Source: Bryobacterales bacterium
GTDB lineage: Bacteria; Acidobacteriota; Terriglobia; Bryobacterales; Bryobacteraceae
Direction of reading: 5' to 3'
NCBI GenBank assembly: GCA_025462985.1
Contig: JAOAPP010000410.1
Coordinates: 1 to 5,383 of the forward strand
Length of the DNA: 5,383 nucleotides
Position 1 is the first letter of the stretch; every line of letters starts with the position of its first letter. Below, one piece after another: positions 1-5,383 of the stretch. Under the pieces are notes generated by a model. The model searched no databases. It was not told the DNA's origin and saw only the letters and a program-made list of their open reading frames with translations. The translations under genes were made by a program, and so were the position numbers.

Positions 1-1583
1 TCCTGCTACTCGCGGACTCCGGCAAGTTCACGTTCACCGTACCTGCCTTCGCCGCGCGCACCGGTCCGGTAGCTCTCGGCCTCGTTCTCTGCACGGTCTT
101 TCTACGATTTCTCTTGCTGCCTCGGTATCCAATTCCCGTACCGAGCGGCGCCGACGACTTTGGCTACTGGCTTCTGGCCGACACGCTCCGCCATTTCCGA
201 CTAGCGAATTCGCCCCACGCGTTTCCGGAGTTCTTCGAACAGATCTTCGTCCTGCAGAGGCCAACATACAGTTCGATGTTCAACCTGGGACAGGGAATCG
301 CTCTCGCCCTGGGTTGGATCCTTTTTGGACACCCGTGGGCAGGAGTGCTGCTGTCTGGCGCATTGTTATCCGCCGGCTGCTGCTGGGCGCTGCGTGGCTG
401 GACCTCTCCCGGCTGGGCACTGGCGGGCGGAGTATTTGCCATGATGCAATTCGGCCCGCTCAGCTATTGGACAAACAGCTACTGGGGTGGCGCAGTCTCA
501 GCATGTGCCGGTTGCCTTGTCTTTGGATCGCTACCCAGATGGAACACGCACCGCCACGGGATGTATGCGCTGCTCCTCGGACTCGGTCTCGCCTTAGAGC
601 TGATCACGAGGCCTTTCGAATTCCTGTTCCTGCTCACGGCTGTAGCTCTTGCCCTGCCCTGGCTGGACAATCGCGCTCGGCTCGTCCTGATCGCCACGCC
701 CGTGATCGGCATCGCAGCTTGCCTGATGGCGCTGCAGAACAAAGCCGTCACCGGCGCATGGACGACCACGCCGTATGTTTTGTACCGACACCAGTATGGA
801 GTGCCCGCCACTTTCACCTTTCAGCAAAACCCGGTTCCGCACCGGCCGCTGAACCAGGAACAGCAACTCGACTACGAAGCCGAATCGGCCATCCACGGAA
901 CCGCCCCGGAAACTCTCGGAGCGTACGCTCGCCGTTTCTTTTTCCGCCTGCGCTTTGGTCGATTCTTCCTGCTGCCGCCGCTCTACTTTGCCGTATTCGC
1001 CTTCCTGCTCCAGATCCGCACGTACCGGCAACTCTCAATTGCTCTCAGCGTTGCTGTTTTCGCGGCCGGCAGTAACTTTTATCCATATTTCTATCCGCAC
1101 TATATCGCCGCAATCGCACCTCTATTCCTTCTGATGAGCGTGGAAGGATTGAGGAACATGAACGCCTGGAGACCCGCGGCCGGCACCTCCCTTTTCCTAC
1201 TTTGCTGCGTGCAGTTCTTATTCTGGTACCTGGTGCGGCTCTCCAGTCACGACGCCCTCACCGAATTCGAAAGCTGGGATTTCATCAACTGGGGCGACCC
1301 CCAAGGCCGCATCCAGATCGCTCATACTCTCGAGCGAACGCCAGGAAAGCTGCTGGTCTTTGTTCACTACGCACCGGGGCACGCGTTCTCCGAATGGATC
1401 CACAATGCAGCCGACATCGACTCGAGCCGCATCATCTGGGCTCACGATTTAGGAGACACAGAAAACCGCCGCCTCAGGCAGCACTATGCGGACCGGGCAG
1501 TTCTGCTCTGCGAACCCGATGCAACGCCCCCTGTAGTCCGCATGTATCCAATTCAGAACGGTCCCTTTGAAGAAGTGCGATGA
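1..1583 (+). CDS. Polytopic membrane protein, GT-C/GT39-like (5'-truncated)
   Basis: The reading frame is open from the window edge (first full codon at base 3) to a TGA stop, giving 526 visible residues. A TTG at 114 is not the likely start, because the 37 codons before it read as membrane-protein sequence, including a hydrophobic segment at about visible residues 21-40. After that segment comes a loop with an acidic pair, GADDF (D51/D52), placed where GT-C glycosyltransferases carry catalytic or metal-binding acids in their first extracytoplasmic loop. Many hydrophobic helices follow, including a YWTNSYWGG motif. The last ~120 residues form a soluble tail that starts after the final helix (LLCCVQFLFWYLV) and contains LLVFVHYAPGH. 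This architecture resembles polyprenyl-phosphate-sugar-dependent transferases of the ArnT/PMT type, acting in the inner membrane with the active site outside. The substrate cannot be inferred. Family membership is likely; enzymatic function is inference. Confidence 0.7.
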   Translation, partial: LLLADSGKFTFTVPAFAARTGPVALGLVLCTVFLRFLLLPRYPIPVPSGADDFGYWLLADTLRHFRLANSPHAFPEFFEQIFVLQRPTYSSMFNLGQGIALALGWILFGHPWAGVLLSGALLSAGCCWALRGWTSPGWALAGGVFAMMQFGPLSYWTNSYWGGAVSACAGCLVFGSLPRWNTHRHGMYALLLGLGLALELITRPFEFLFLLTAVALALPWLDNRARLVLIATPVIGIAACLMALQNKAVTGAWTTTPYVLYRHQYGVPATFTFQQNPVPHRPLNQEQQLDYEAESAIHGTAPETLGAYARRFFFRLRFGRFFLLPPLYFAVFAFLLQIRTYRQLSIALSVAVFAAGSNFYPYFYPHYIAAIAPLFLLMSVEGLRNMNAWRPAAGTSLFLLCCVQFLFWYLVRLSSHDALTEFESWDFINWGDPQGRIQIAHTLERTPGKLLVFVHYAPGHAFSEWIHNAADIDSSRIIWAHDLGDTENRRLRQHYADRAVLLCEPDATPPVVRMYPIQNGPFEEVR

Positions 1584-1619
1584 AACAAGGCCGATCGAGA
1601 ATTCTTCAATGAGCGATAA

Positions 1620-2351
1620 ATGAAACTACAAAATCAGATTGCATTGGTAACGGGCGGAAGTCGAGGGCTCGGCGCAGCAATCGCAATTGCCTTGGCGGAA
1701 GCGGGGGCTGACATCGCGATCAATTATCAACATGCGGAAGCCAAAGCCGAGGACGTGAAGACCGCCATTGAAAAGCTAGGCCGACGTGCGGTTACAGTAA
1801 GAGCCGACGTGGCAAACTCATCGGACGTGCACACCATGGCGACGGCCGTTGAGAGGTCGCTTGGCGCGCCGACGATCCTGGTCAATAACGCGGGCATCGC
1901 TCGGGCCCAGAAAATCGAAGACATCCGGGAGAACGACTGGGATGAGATCCTTTCTGTGAATCTCAAATCAGTCTTCCTGGTCACACAGCGAATCCTGCCC
2001 GCCATGCGCGCCGCCAGATTCGGACGACTGATCAATCTCACCTCGGTCGCCGCGCAACTCGGAGGCGTCGTGGGTCCGCATTACGCCGCATCGAAGGCCG
2101 GCATCATCGGAATCACACATTCCTACGCGGCGCTGCTTGTCAAGGAAGGAATCACGGCCAACGCCATCTCGCCCGCCCTCATCGCCACGGACATGGTCAC
2201 CACGAATCTGAACGCCAAGCCGGAGCGGATCCCGGTCGGCCGCTTCGGGGAGCCTGACGAAGTCGCAAGTGTCGCTGTGATGTTAGCTTCGAACGCCTAC
2301 ATCACCGGCCAGACCATCAACGTGAATGGCGGCTGGTATATGAGCAGCTAG
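1620..2351 (+). CDS. fabG: FabG-like short-chain dehydrogenase/reductase
   Basis: A 243-residue classical SDR, the usual length for FabG. It probably performs NADPH-dependent reduction of a 3-oxoacyl thioester to the 3-hydroxy form in the cytoplasm. Visible motifs in order: cofactor loop TGGSRGLG (11-18), whose Arg15 favours NADPH; the acidic ADV turn (62-64); NNAG (89-92); and the catalytic tetrad N114, S142, Y155, K159 in VNLKS, LTSVA and YAASK. The C-terminus GQTINVNGGWYMSS is typical of FabG/PhaB. The ATG at 1620 puts the Rossmann strand at the normal distance from the N-terminus; only a weak GAG (1611-1613) precedes it as a ribosome site. The gene lies 36 bp after the membrane-protein gene on the same strand, so co-transcription is plausible. 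No acpP, fabD or fabF neighbours are visible, so it may be a paralogue of the main FabG, an acetoacetyl-CoA reductase or another SDR. The subfamily is confident; the exact substrate is not. Confidence 0.85.
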   Translation: MKLQNQIALVTGGSRGLGAAIAIALAEAGADIAINYQHAEAKAEDVKTAIEKLGRRAVTVRADVANSSDVHTMATAVERSLGAPTILVNNAGIARAQKIEDIRENDWDEILSVNLKSVFLVTQRILPAMRAARFGRLINLTSVAAQLGGVVGPHYAASKAGIIGITHSYAALLVKEGITANAISPALIATDMVTTNLNAKPERIPVGRFGEPDEVASVAVMLASNAYITGQTINVNGGWYMSS

Positions 2352-3943
2352 TTCTTCGCCGCAAAGGCAGAATGCCCGGGTTTCCTCCGCTTTCCCGAAG
2401 GCTTCACCGGCTCTTCATCCACCCCCCAATGGCCAAGGCGGTACGTTCGAGAATATCCGGAGGATCGATTTGAAATGCTGACAGAAATGGAACCGGCCGA
2501 ATCGCACTCGTACAACTCTTCGATACGCTGGGACGCAGCACCGGCATCACGGCTGACCGGCAATGTCGCCAGATCGCCCGCTTCCTCGATAGCAGGATCA
2601 AACGGGAAGCGAATCTGGTCCCAGAGCGTGACTTCCCCGCTGGGGGTTCCATCCGGCGCGCGATGGCTGCATTCCAGGAATCGAAAATGCCCGATGTTAT
2701 GCACCGGGTGATACAAACGCCGAATTTTGAGATTCGGCTCGCCAGGCGATGGAAGACTGATGCCTTTTGCGAAGAGTGGATCGAAGACGATGCGCGAACC
2801 TGACTCACTTTCGCGCCACACGCCGAAGTAACGCGCCAGCCGCTCGCTCAGGCGGTACGCTTCTGGATGGTCCGCCTGAATCGCCAGACCGATCGCAGTC
2901 GCTGAACGCGTGTAGGCCGAACGTCTCACCCGACGCCCGAAGCGCTCGCGCAAAACACGCGCCACCAACGGCAGTTCACTGCCTCCGCCCGTGATGTAAA
3001 GCGCATCGACATCCCCTTCATAGTGAGCCTTCACCAGATCTTCGGCCACGTTCAGGGTTTCTTCCATCAGTGGACGCGCCTGTTCATAAAAATCCACAAC
3101 GGGCATCTGCACACTGCCCCATGCTGGGTCCACCGTTTCCAGATCCAACACGATTCGGCGGGAATTCGGATTCAGGGCTTCCTTCTTCGTCCGGCACTCT
3201 TCAAGAAGACGAAACCAGGCCGCAGCCGGGATTCGTTCCCGCGTGTCAGGCTCGATGTCGACCGCTTCGAGCGCCATATCCGCCAGCACCTGGTCAAAGT
3301 CGTCTCCGCCAATCGTCGGAATGCCTTCGGACGCAATCACGTGGTGAACATTCTCGTCCAGAGTGACCAGGGAAGCATCGAACGTCCCGCCGCCCAGATC
3401 GTAAACCAGAATCGTCTCCGCCCTCGATTTCGTCTGCCGCTGACGATGCCCGAACTCGATGCTCGCCGCGCTCGGCTCGTTGAGCACGCCAAGAACGTCG
3501 AATCCAGCGGCGCGAAATGCCTCAACTGTCAGAAATCGCTGGTTGCTGTTGGCATGCGCAGGAACCCCGAGCACCACTTCCATTGGTTCGCCCGGCTGGA
3601 CATGCAAATTAGAACGCTCCCGCAGAGCGGACAGCAGGGCGCTAGCCAGTCCGTTCAGCAGCTGGATAATTTTGAGCTGCTGTTCTCCCAGATCCAGCAA
3701 TGTCTGCGGACCCGCATCTTCGAGAAGCCGCTTGATGGAACGCACCACCGTCCAGCTCTCGTCTGTCTGCGATTCCCAAGCCTCCCACCCGTACCGTCGC
3801 TCGTCGCCCTTCACCGCTACAAGTGAGGGAAACCAATCGGGAGCCGCCCCCTCCGGACCTTCGAAGCAAACTAGTGGATAGTTCCCACGGTCGGCCGCCG
3901 CGACCACAATCCGATTGGTCCCGAAGTCCACTCCGAGCTTCAT
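2348..3943 (-). CDS. Hsp70-family ATPase with non-DnaK C-terminal domain
   Basis: This 531-residue protein has a complete Hsp70/actin-fold nucleotide-binding domain (about 1-358). Motifs in order: phosphate-1 loop VDFGTN (5-10); the SIKRL lysine K71 (catalytic lysine position in Hsc70); connect-1 VPAHANSNQR (128-137, by analogy to DnaK VPAYFNDAQR); NEPSAAS (155-161); phosphate-2 DLGGGTFD (182-189); GGDDFD (212-217); an EECRTKKEAL helix; adenosine motif ITGGGSELP (317-325); and ATAIGLAIQ (349-357). The remaining ~170 residues lack the DnaK substrate-binding signature (LLLDVTPLSLG), the helical lid and an acidic EEVD-like tail. They contain RYFGVWRE, FDPLFAKG and HNIGHFRFLECSH and end in a basic tail. 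The ATG at 3943 is chosen over a GTG at 3988 and an ATG at 3970 because Hsp70s begin a few residues before DFGT and because a candidate promoter would start transcription near 3984. There is no strong Shine-Dalgarno. DnaJ and GrpE genes are absent nearby. It is likely a cytoplasmic ATP-dependent chaperone or scaffold; the client is unknown. Confidence 0.88.
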   Translation of the reverse strand: MKLGVDFGTNRIVVAAADRGNYPLVCFEGPEGAAPDWFPSLVAVKGDERRYGWEAWESQTDESWTVVRSIKRLLEDAGPQTLLDLGEQQLKIIQLLNGLASALLSALRERSNLHVQPGEPMEVVLGVPAHANSNQRFLTVEAFRAAGFDVLGVLNEPSAASIEFGHRQRQTKSRAETILVYDLGGGTFDASLVTLDENVHHVIASEGIPTIGGDDFDQVLADMALEAVDIEPDTRERIPAAAWFRLLEECRTKKEALNPNSRRIVLDLETVDPAWGSVQMPVVDFYEQARPLMEETLNVAEDLVKAHYEGDVDALYITGGGSELPLVARVLRERFGRRVRRSAYTRSATAIGLAIQADHPEAYRLSERLARYFGVWRESESGSRIVFDPLFAKGISLPSPGEPNLKIRRLYHPVHNIGHFRFLECSHRAPDGTPSGEVTLWDQIRFPFDPAIEEAGDLATLPVSRDAGAASQRIEELYECDSAGSISVSISNRSSGYSRTYRLGHWGVDEEPVKPSGKRRKPGHSAFAAKN

Positions 3944-3990
3944 GTTTGTAGTGTAACGAGCGGTCTCCATCCCAGCCCGCAGCCGCACCG

Positions 3991-4019
3991 ATTAAACTCA
4001 CAAAGGACATCCCTGTTGA
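3991..4019 (-). promoter_or_regulatory. Candidate sigma-70-type promoter for the Hsp70-like gene
   Basis: Read on the minus strand, TCAACA (4019-4014, 4 of 6 matches to TTGACA) and TTTAAT (3996-3991, 5 of 6 to TATAAT) are separated by exactly 17 bp. Transcription would start near 3984 and leave a leader of about 40 bases before the ATG at 3943. It would rule out the upstream GTG at 3988 as the start. This is pattern matching only; an acidobacterial promoter may differ from the E. coli consensus. Confidence 0.35.
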
Positions 4020-4023
4020 CCCT

Positions 4024-4689
4024 ATGACTAACTCTCGAGAATGGATCGACGTTTCCGTGCCGTTACGCACCGGCCTGGTGCATTGGCCCGGCGACCCGGA
4101 GCCGACTTTCGAACGCATTGCGGAGATCGGCCAAGGCTCGGAAGTGAATGTGACGCTTTGCCGTTTGACCGCTCACACCGGCACCCATATGGATGCTCCT
4201 TGCCATTTCCTGAAGGGAGGCATCGGCATCGATCAGTTCCCGCTGGAGGTCGGCATCGGACCGGCGCGCGTGGTCACAATTCCCGCGGACTGCAACTCGG
4301 TGGGTCGGGCCGAGCTTGAGCCTGCGGATGTACAGCCGGGGGAACGGATCATTTTGAAGACCCGAAACACGACGCTCCCCTGGCACGAACTGGAGTTCAA
4401 AACAGACTACGTCGCCTTGAATGCTTCCGGGGCGACTTATCTTACCGAGCGCGGCGCGTCCTTAGTAGGCGTAGACTATTTGTCAGTCGGTTTGTTCGAA
4501 GGCGACGGGGCCGAAACGCACCGCACGCTGATGGCGGCTGGCATCTGGATCGTCGAGGGCCTGGCTCTCGCAAACGTTGATGAGGGGGAGTATGATCTCG
4601 TGTGTTTGCCGCTCAGGATATCCGGCTCTGACGGATCTCCAGCCCGTGTGGTATTGAGGTCGCGAGGCCACCTGACCACTAGTGCTTGA
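4024..4689 (+). CDS. Cyclase-family metal hydrolase (kynurenine formamidase-like)
   Basis: This 221-residue protein of the cyclase family (Pfam PF04199) is close to the ~210 residues usual for bacterial KynB. The diagnostic motif HTGTHMDAPCHF lies at 51-62. H51, H55 and D57 are the expected metal ligands, and H166 (ETHRTLM) and E178 (IVEGL) sit where KynB has its further metal/catalytic His and Glu. The N-terminal WIDVSVPL and the HWPGDPEP segment (20-27) also match the family. Such enzymes hydrolyse amides such as N-formylkynurenine, or related isatin-type or cyclic substrates, with bound divalent metal in the cytoplasm. No kynA or kynU neighbour is present, so the tryptophan pathway is not supported by context. 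The ATG at 4024 gives the normal family start. The only Shine-Dalgarno-like run, AAAGGA (4002-4007), is 16 bases away, longer than ideal. The gene diverges from the Hsp70-like gene. The family is secure; the substrate is open. Confidence 0.85.
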   Translation: MTNSREWIDVSVPLRTGLVHWPGDPEPTFERIAEIGQGSEVNVTLCRLTAHTGTHMDAPCHFLKGGIGIDQFPLEVGIGPARVVTIPADCNSVGRAELEPADVQPGERIILKTRNTTLPWHELEFKTDYVALNASGATYLTERGASLVGVDYLSVGLFEGDGAETHRTLMAAGIWIVEGLALANVDEGEYDLVCLPLRISGSDGSPARVVLRSRGHLTTSA

Positions 4690-4714
4690 CAGCGAACACT
4701 CCGGGGTGAAACTC
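4686..4714 (+). promoter_or_regulatory. Possible promoter before the STAS gene
   Basis: A perfect TTGACA (4686-4691) overlaps the cyclase stop codon (TGA, 4687-4689). At 17-18 bp spacing the -10 position reads AAACTC or AACTCT, a poor match to TATAAT. It could be an activator-dependent or alternative-sigma promoter, or chance. The same bases lie in an imperfect dyad (4681-4700). Confidence 0.25.
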
Positions 4715-4734
4715 TTCTAGGTACGGCTTAGTCC

Positions 4735-4740
4735 AAAGGA
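4735..4740 (+). promoter_or_regulatory. Ribosome binding site of the STAS gene
   Basis: AAAGGA precedes the ATG at 4751 with a 10-base spacer. It is the clearest Shine-Dalgarno sequence in the window and supports that start. Confidence 0.6.
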
Positions 4741-4750
4741 ACTCTAAAAC

Positions 4751-5110
4751 ATGGCACTTACAACCAAAGTTAGACGGATCGGGGATGTTGCGATCCTCGA
4801 TTTGCACGGGAAGATCACGCTCGGGGAAAACACTGGGATCTTGCGGGACGAGCTCCGGTCTCTGCTGGCGCAGGGAACCAAGAACATCGTTTTGAATATG
4901 GGCAGCGTCGGTTACGTGGACAGCGCCGGTCTCGGGGAACTGGTGGGCGCCTACACTACCGCCACCAATCAGGGCGGGTCCGTCAAGCTGCTGAACCTGC
5001 AAGGCAAAATGAAAGACTTGATGCAGATCACGAAACTGCACACGATCTTCCCGGCGTTCGACAACGAAGAAGCCGCACTTTCCAGCTTCAACGCTGCCGC
5101 AAAAGCATAA
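4751..5110 (+). CDS. STAS-domain anti-sigma factor antagonist (SpoIIAA/RsbV-like)
   Basis: A 119-residue single STAS domain, the usual size for SpoIIAA/RsbV-type antagonists. Strand 1-2 sequence VAILDLHGKIT (13-23) leads to the hallmark GYVDSAGLGELVGAY (54-68). S58 is in the position of the regulatory serine that a cognate RsbW/SpoIIAB-type kinase phosphorylates; the unphosphorylated form binds the kinase/anti-sigma factor and frees the sigma factor. KLLNLQGKMKDLMQITKL (79-96) matches the fourth strand and the following helix. Partner-switching components (HATPase kinase, PP2C phosphatase, sigma factor) are not in the window, so the partner must be encoded elsewhere. The gene starts 61 bp after the cyclase gene and could be read from it or from its own promoter. 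Family and key serine are seen; the role in a stress or sigma cascade is inferred from the family. Confidence 0.9.
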   Translation: MALTTKVRRIGDVAILDLHGKITLGENTGILRDELRSLLAQGTKNIVLNMGSVGYVDSAGLGELVGAYTTATNQGGSVKLLNLQGKMKDLMQITKLHTIFPAFDNEEAALSSFNAAAKA

Positions 5111-5121
5111 CTTTTGGCTGG

Positions 5122-5383
5122 CTAGGCGCGCATACGCTTGATTCTGTAATCGTCTACATTGGGCATGCGGATCACGCGGCACATCTCGAACAAGCGGGAT
5201 CGGGCTCTTTCGCCCACTCGCTGTTCGAGCGTCGTGCGATAAGCTTGGCTCGCAGACAGCCCGCCCTTCTCAAGCAGGGGGCCACCCATATCTGCATCCA
5301 CAAGGTTCGTTGTCGCGATCAGCGGCTTGCGGTGATTGTATCGGTGAGTCACTATCGCCGTGACGGTATCCTCTACCCAATCG
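5122..5383 (-). CDS. DnaC/IstB-type AAA+ ATPase, C-terminal fragment (5'-truncated by the window edge)
   Basis: The minus-strand frame is open to the window end and stops with TAG at 5124-5122, giving 87 visible residues. A GTG at 5352 is internal, not a start: the codons before it read DWVEDTVTAI and continue naturally into VTHRYNHRKPLIATTNL. The segment RYNHRKPLIATTNL matches the sensor-1 strand of DnaC-like helicase loaders (asparagine after TT). ERVGERARSRLFEMC-type sequence (within residues ~52-70) matches the conserved arginine-rich region holding the arginine finger/sensor 2 in this group, followed by the usual VDDYR end. Walker A and B lie outside the window. Such proteins load the replicative helicase or, as IstB, assist an IS21-type transposase; no istA or inverted repeats are seen, so a DnaC-like chromosomal ATPase is favoured. 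It converges on the STAS gene with 11 bp between stops. Confidence 0.72.
   Translation of the reverse strand, partial: DWVEDTVTAIVTHRYNHRKPLIATTNLVDADMGGPLLEKGGLSASQAYRTTLEQRVGERARSRLFEMCRVIRMPNVDDYRIKRMRA

Noticed and set aside
204..213. 10-bp perfect palindrome GCGAATTCGC
   Set aside because: It lies inside the coding frame of the membrane protein, is single-copy in the window and is of a length expected by chance.
314..1075. A 253-codon open frame overlapping the membrane-protein gene in another frame
   Set aside because: Its translation is rich in Arg, Ala, Pro and Ser with no domain, which is typical of an off-frame reading of GC-rich coding DNA; the overlapping frame is clearly the real one.
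1609..1623. Mini-ORF ATG-AGC-GAT-AAA-TGA overlapping the start of the FabG-like gene as ATGA
   Set aside because: It resembles a translational-coupling leader peptide, but it is four codons long, has no ribosome site of its own, and such an overlap is likely by chance.
2352..2410. Possible terminator hairpin after the FabG-like gene (CGGG ... CCCG near 2378-2398)
   Set aside because: The stem is only about four pairs, there is no T-tract, and it lies in the coding end of the convergent Hsp70-like gene.
3023..3826. A 267-codon open frame on the plus strand inside the Hsp70-like gene
   Set aside because: It lies wholly antisense to a gene with complete Hsp70 motifs, and its translation has no recognisable domain. 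Long antisense open frames opposite hsp70 genes are a well-known artefact of codon bias.
5111..5121. Bidirectional terminator between the STAS gene and the ATPase gene
   Set aside because: The 11-bp gap has a short TTTT but no complementary stem on either side.
4679..5182. A 167-codon minus-strand open frame covering the STAS gene
   Set aside because: It is antisense to an unambiguous STAS domain with a good ribosome site, and it also overlaps the end of the minus-strand ATPase gene in another frame.

Overview
This 5.4 kb window is a compact bacterial chromosomal stretch with moderately high GC and ATG, TTG or GTG starts. It holds six protein-coding genes and no RNA gene, insertion sequence, CRISPR array or phage signature. 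The gene set suggests an Acidobacteriota-type chromosome. The clues are a GT39/ArnT-like multi-pass protein with a [P-x-G-A-D-D-F] ... [YWxNSYWGG] layout, a lid-less Hsp70 homologue, a cyclase/formamidase-family protein and a lone STAS protein. This assignment rests on remembered family resemblance, not on a search, so it is an inference. The two outer genes are cut by the window edges.

Layout: (1) 1-1583, plus: C-terminal 526 residues of a polytopic membrane protein resembling GT-C glycosyltransferases. (2) 1620-2351, plus: FabG-like short-chain dehydrogenase, 36 bp downstream and possibly co-transcribed with it. (3) 2348-3943, minus: Hsp70-family ATPase with an intact nucleotide-binding domain but a non-DnaK C-terminal part. 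It converges on gene 2 so tightly that one palindromic CTAG supplies both stop codons. (4) 4024-4689, plus: cyclase-family metal hydrolase (KynB-like), divergent from gene 3 across 80 bp. (5) 4751-5110, plus: single-domain STAS anti-sigma factor antagonist with a phosphorylatable serine. (6) 5122-5383, minus: C-terminal 87 residues of a DnaC/IstB-type AAA+ ATPase, convergent with gene 5 across 11 bp.

The genes do not form an obvious pathway. They look like independent housekeeping or regulatory units packed closely, with three strand switches. Plausible transcription units are genes 1-2 (plus), gene 3 alone (minus, with a candidate promoter in the divergent gap), genes 4-5 (plus, with a possible internal promoter before gene 5) and gene 6 (minus). 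I found no intrinsic terminator with a convincing GC stem and T-tract at either convergent junction. No gap without a gene exceeds 80 bp.

I did not find evidence for a new multi-gene system here. The items most worth a second look are the unusual Hsp70, the shared double stop codon, and the promoter-like and dyad signals flanking the cyclase gene.
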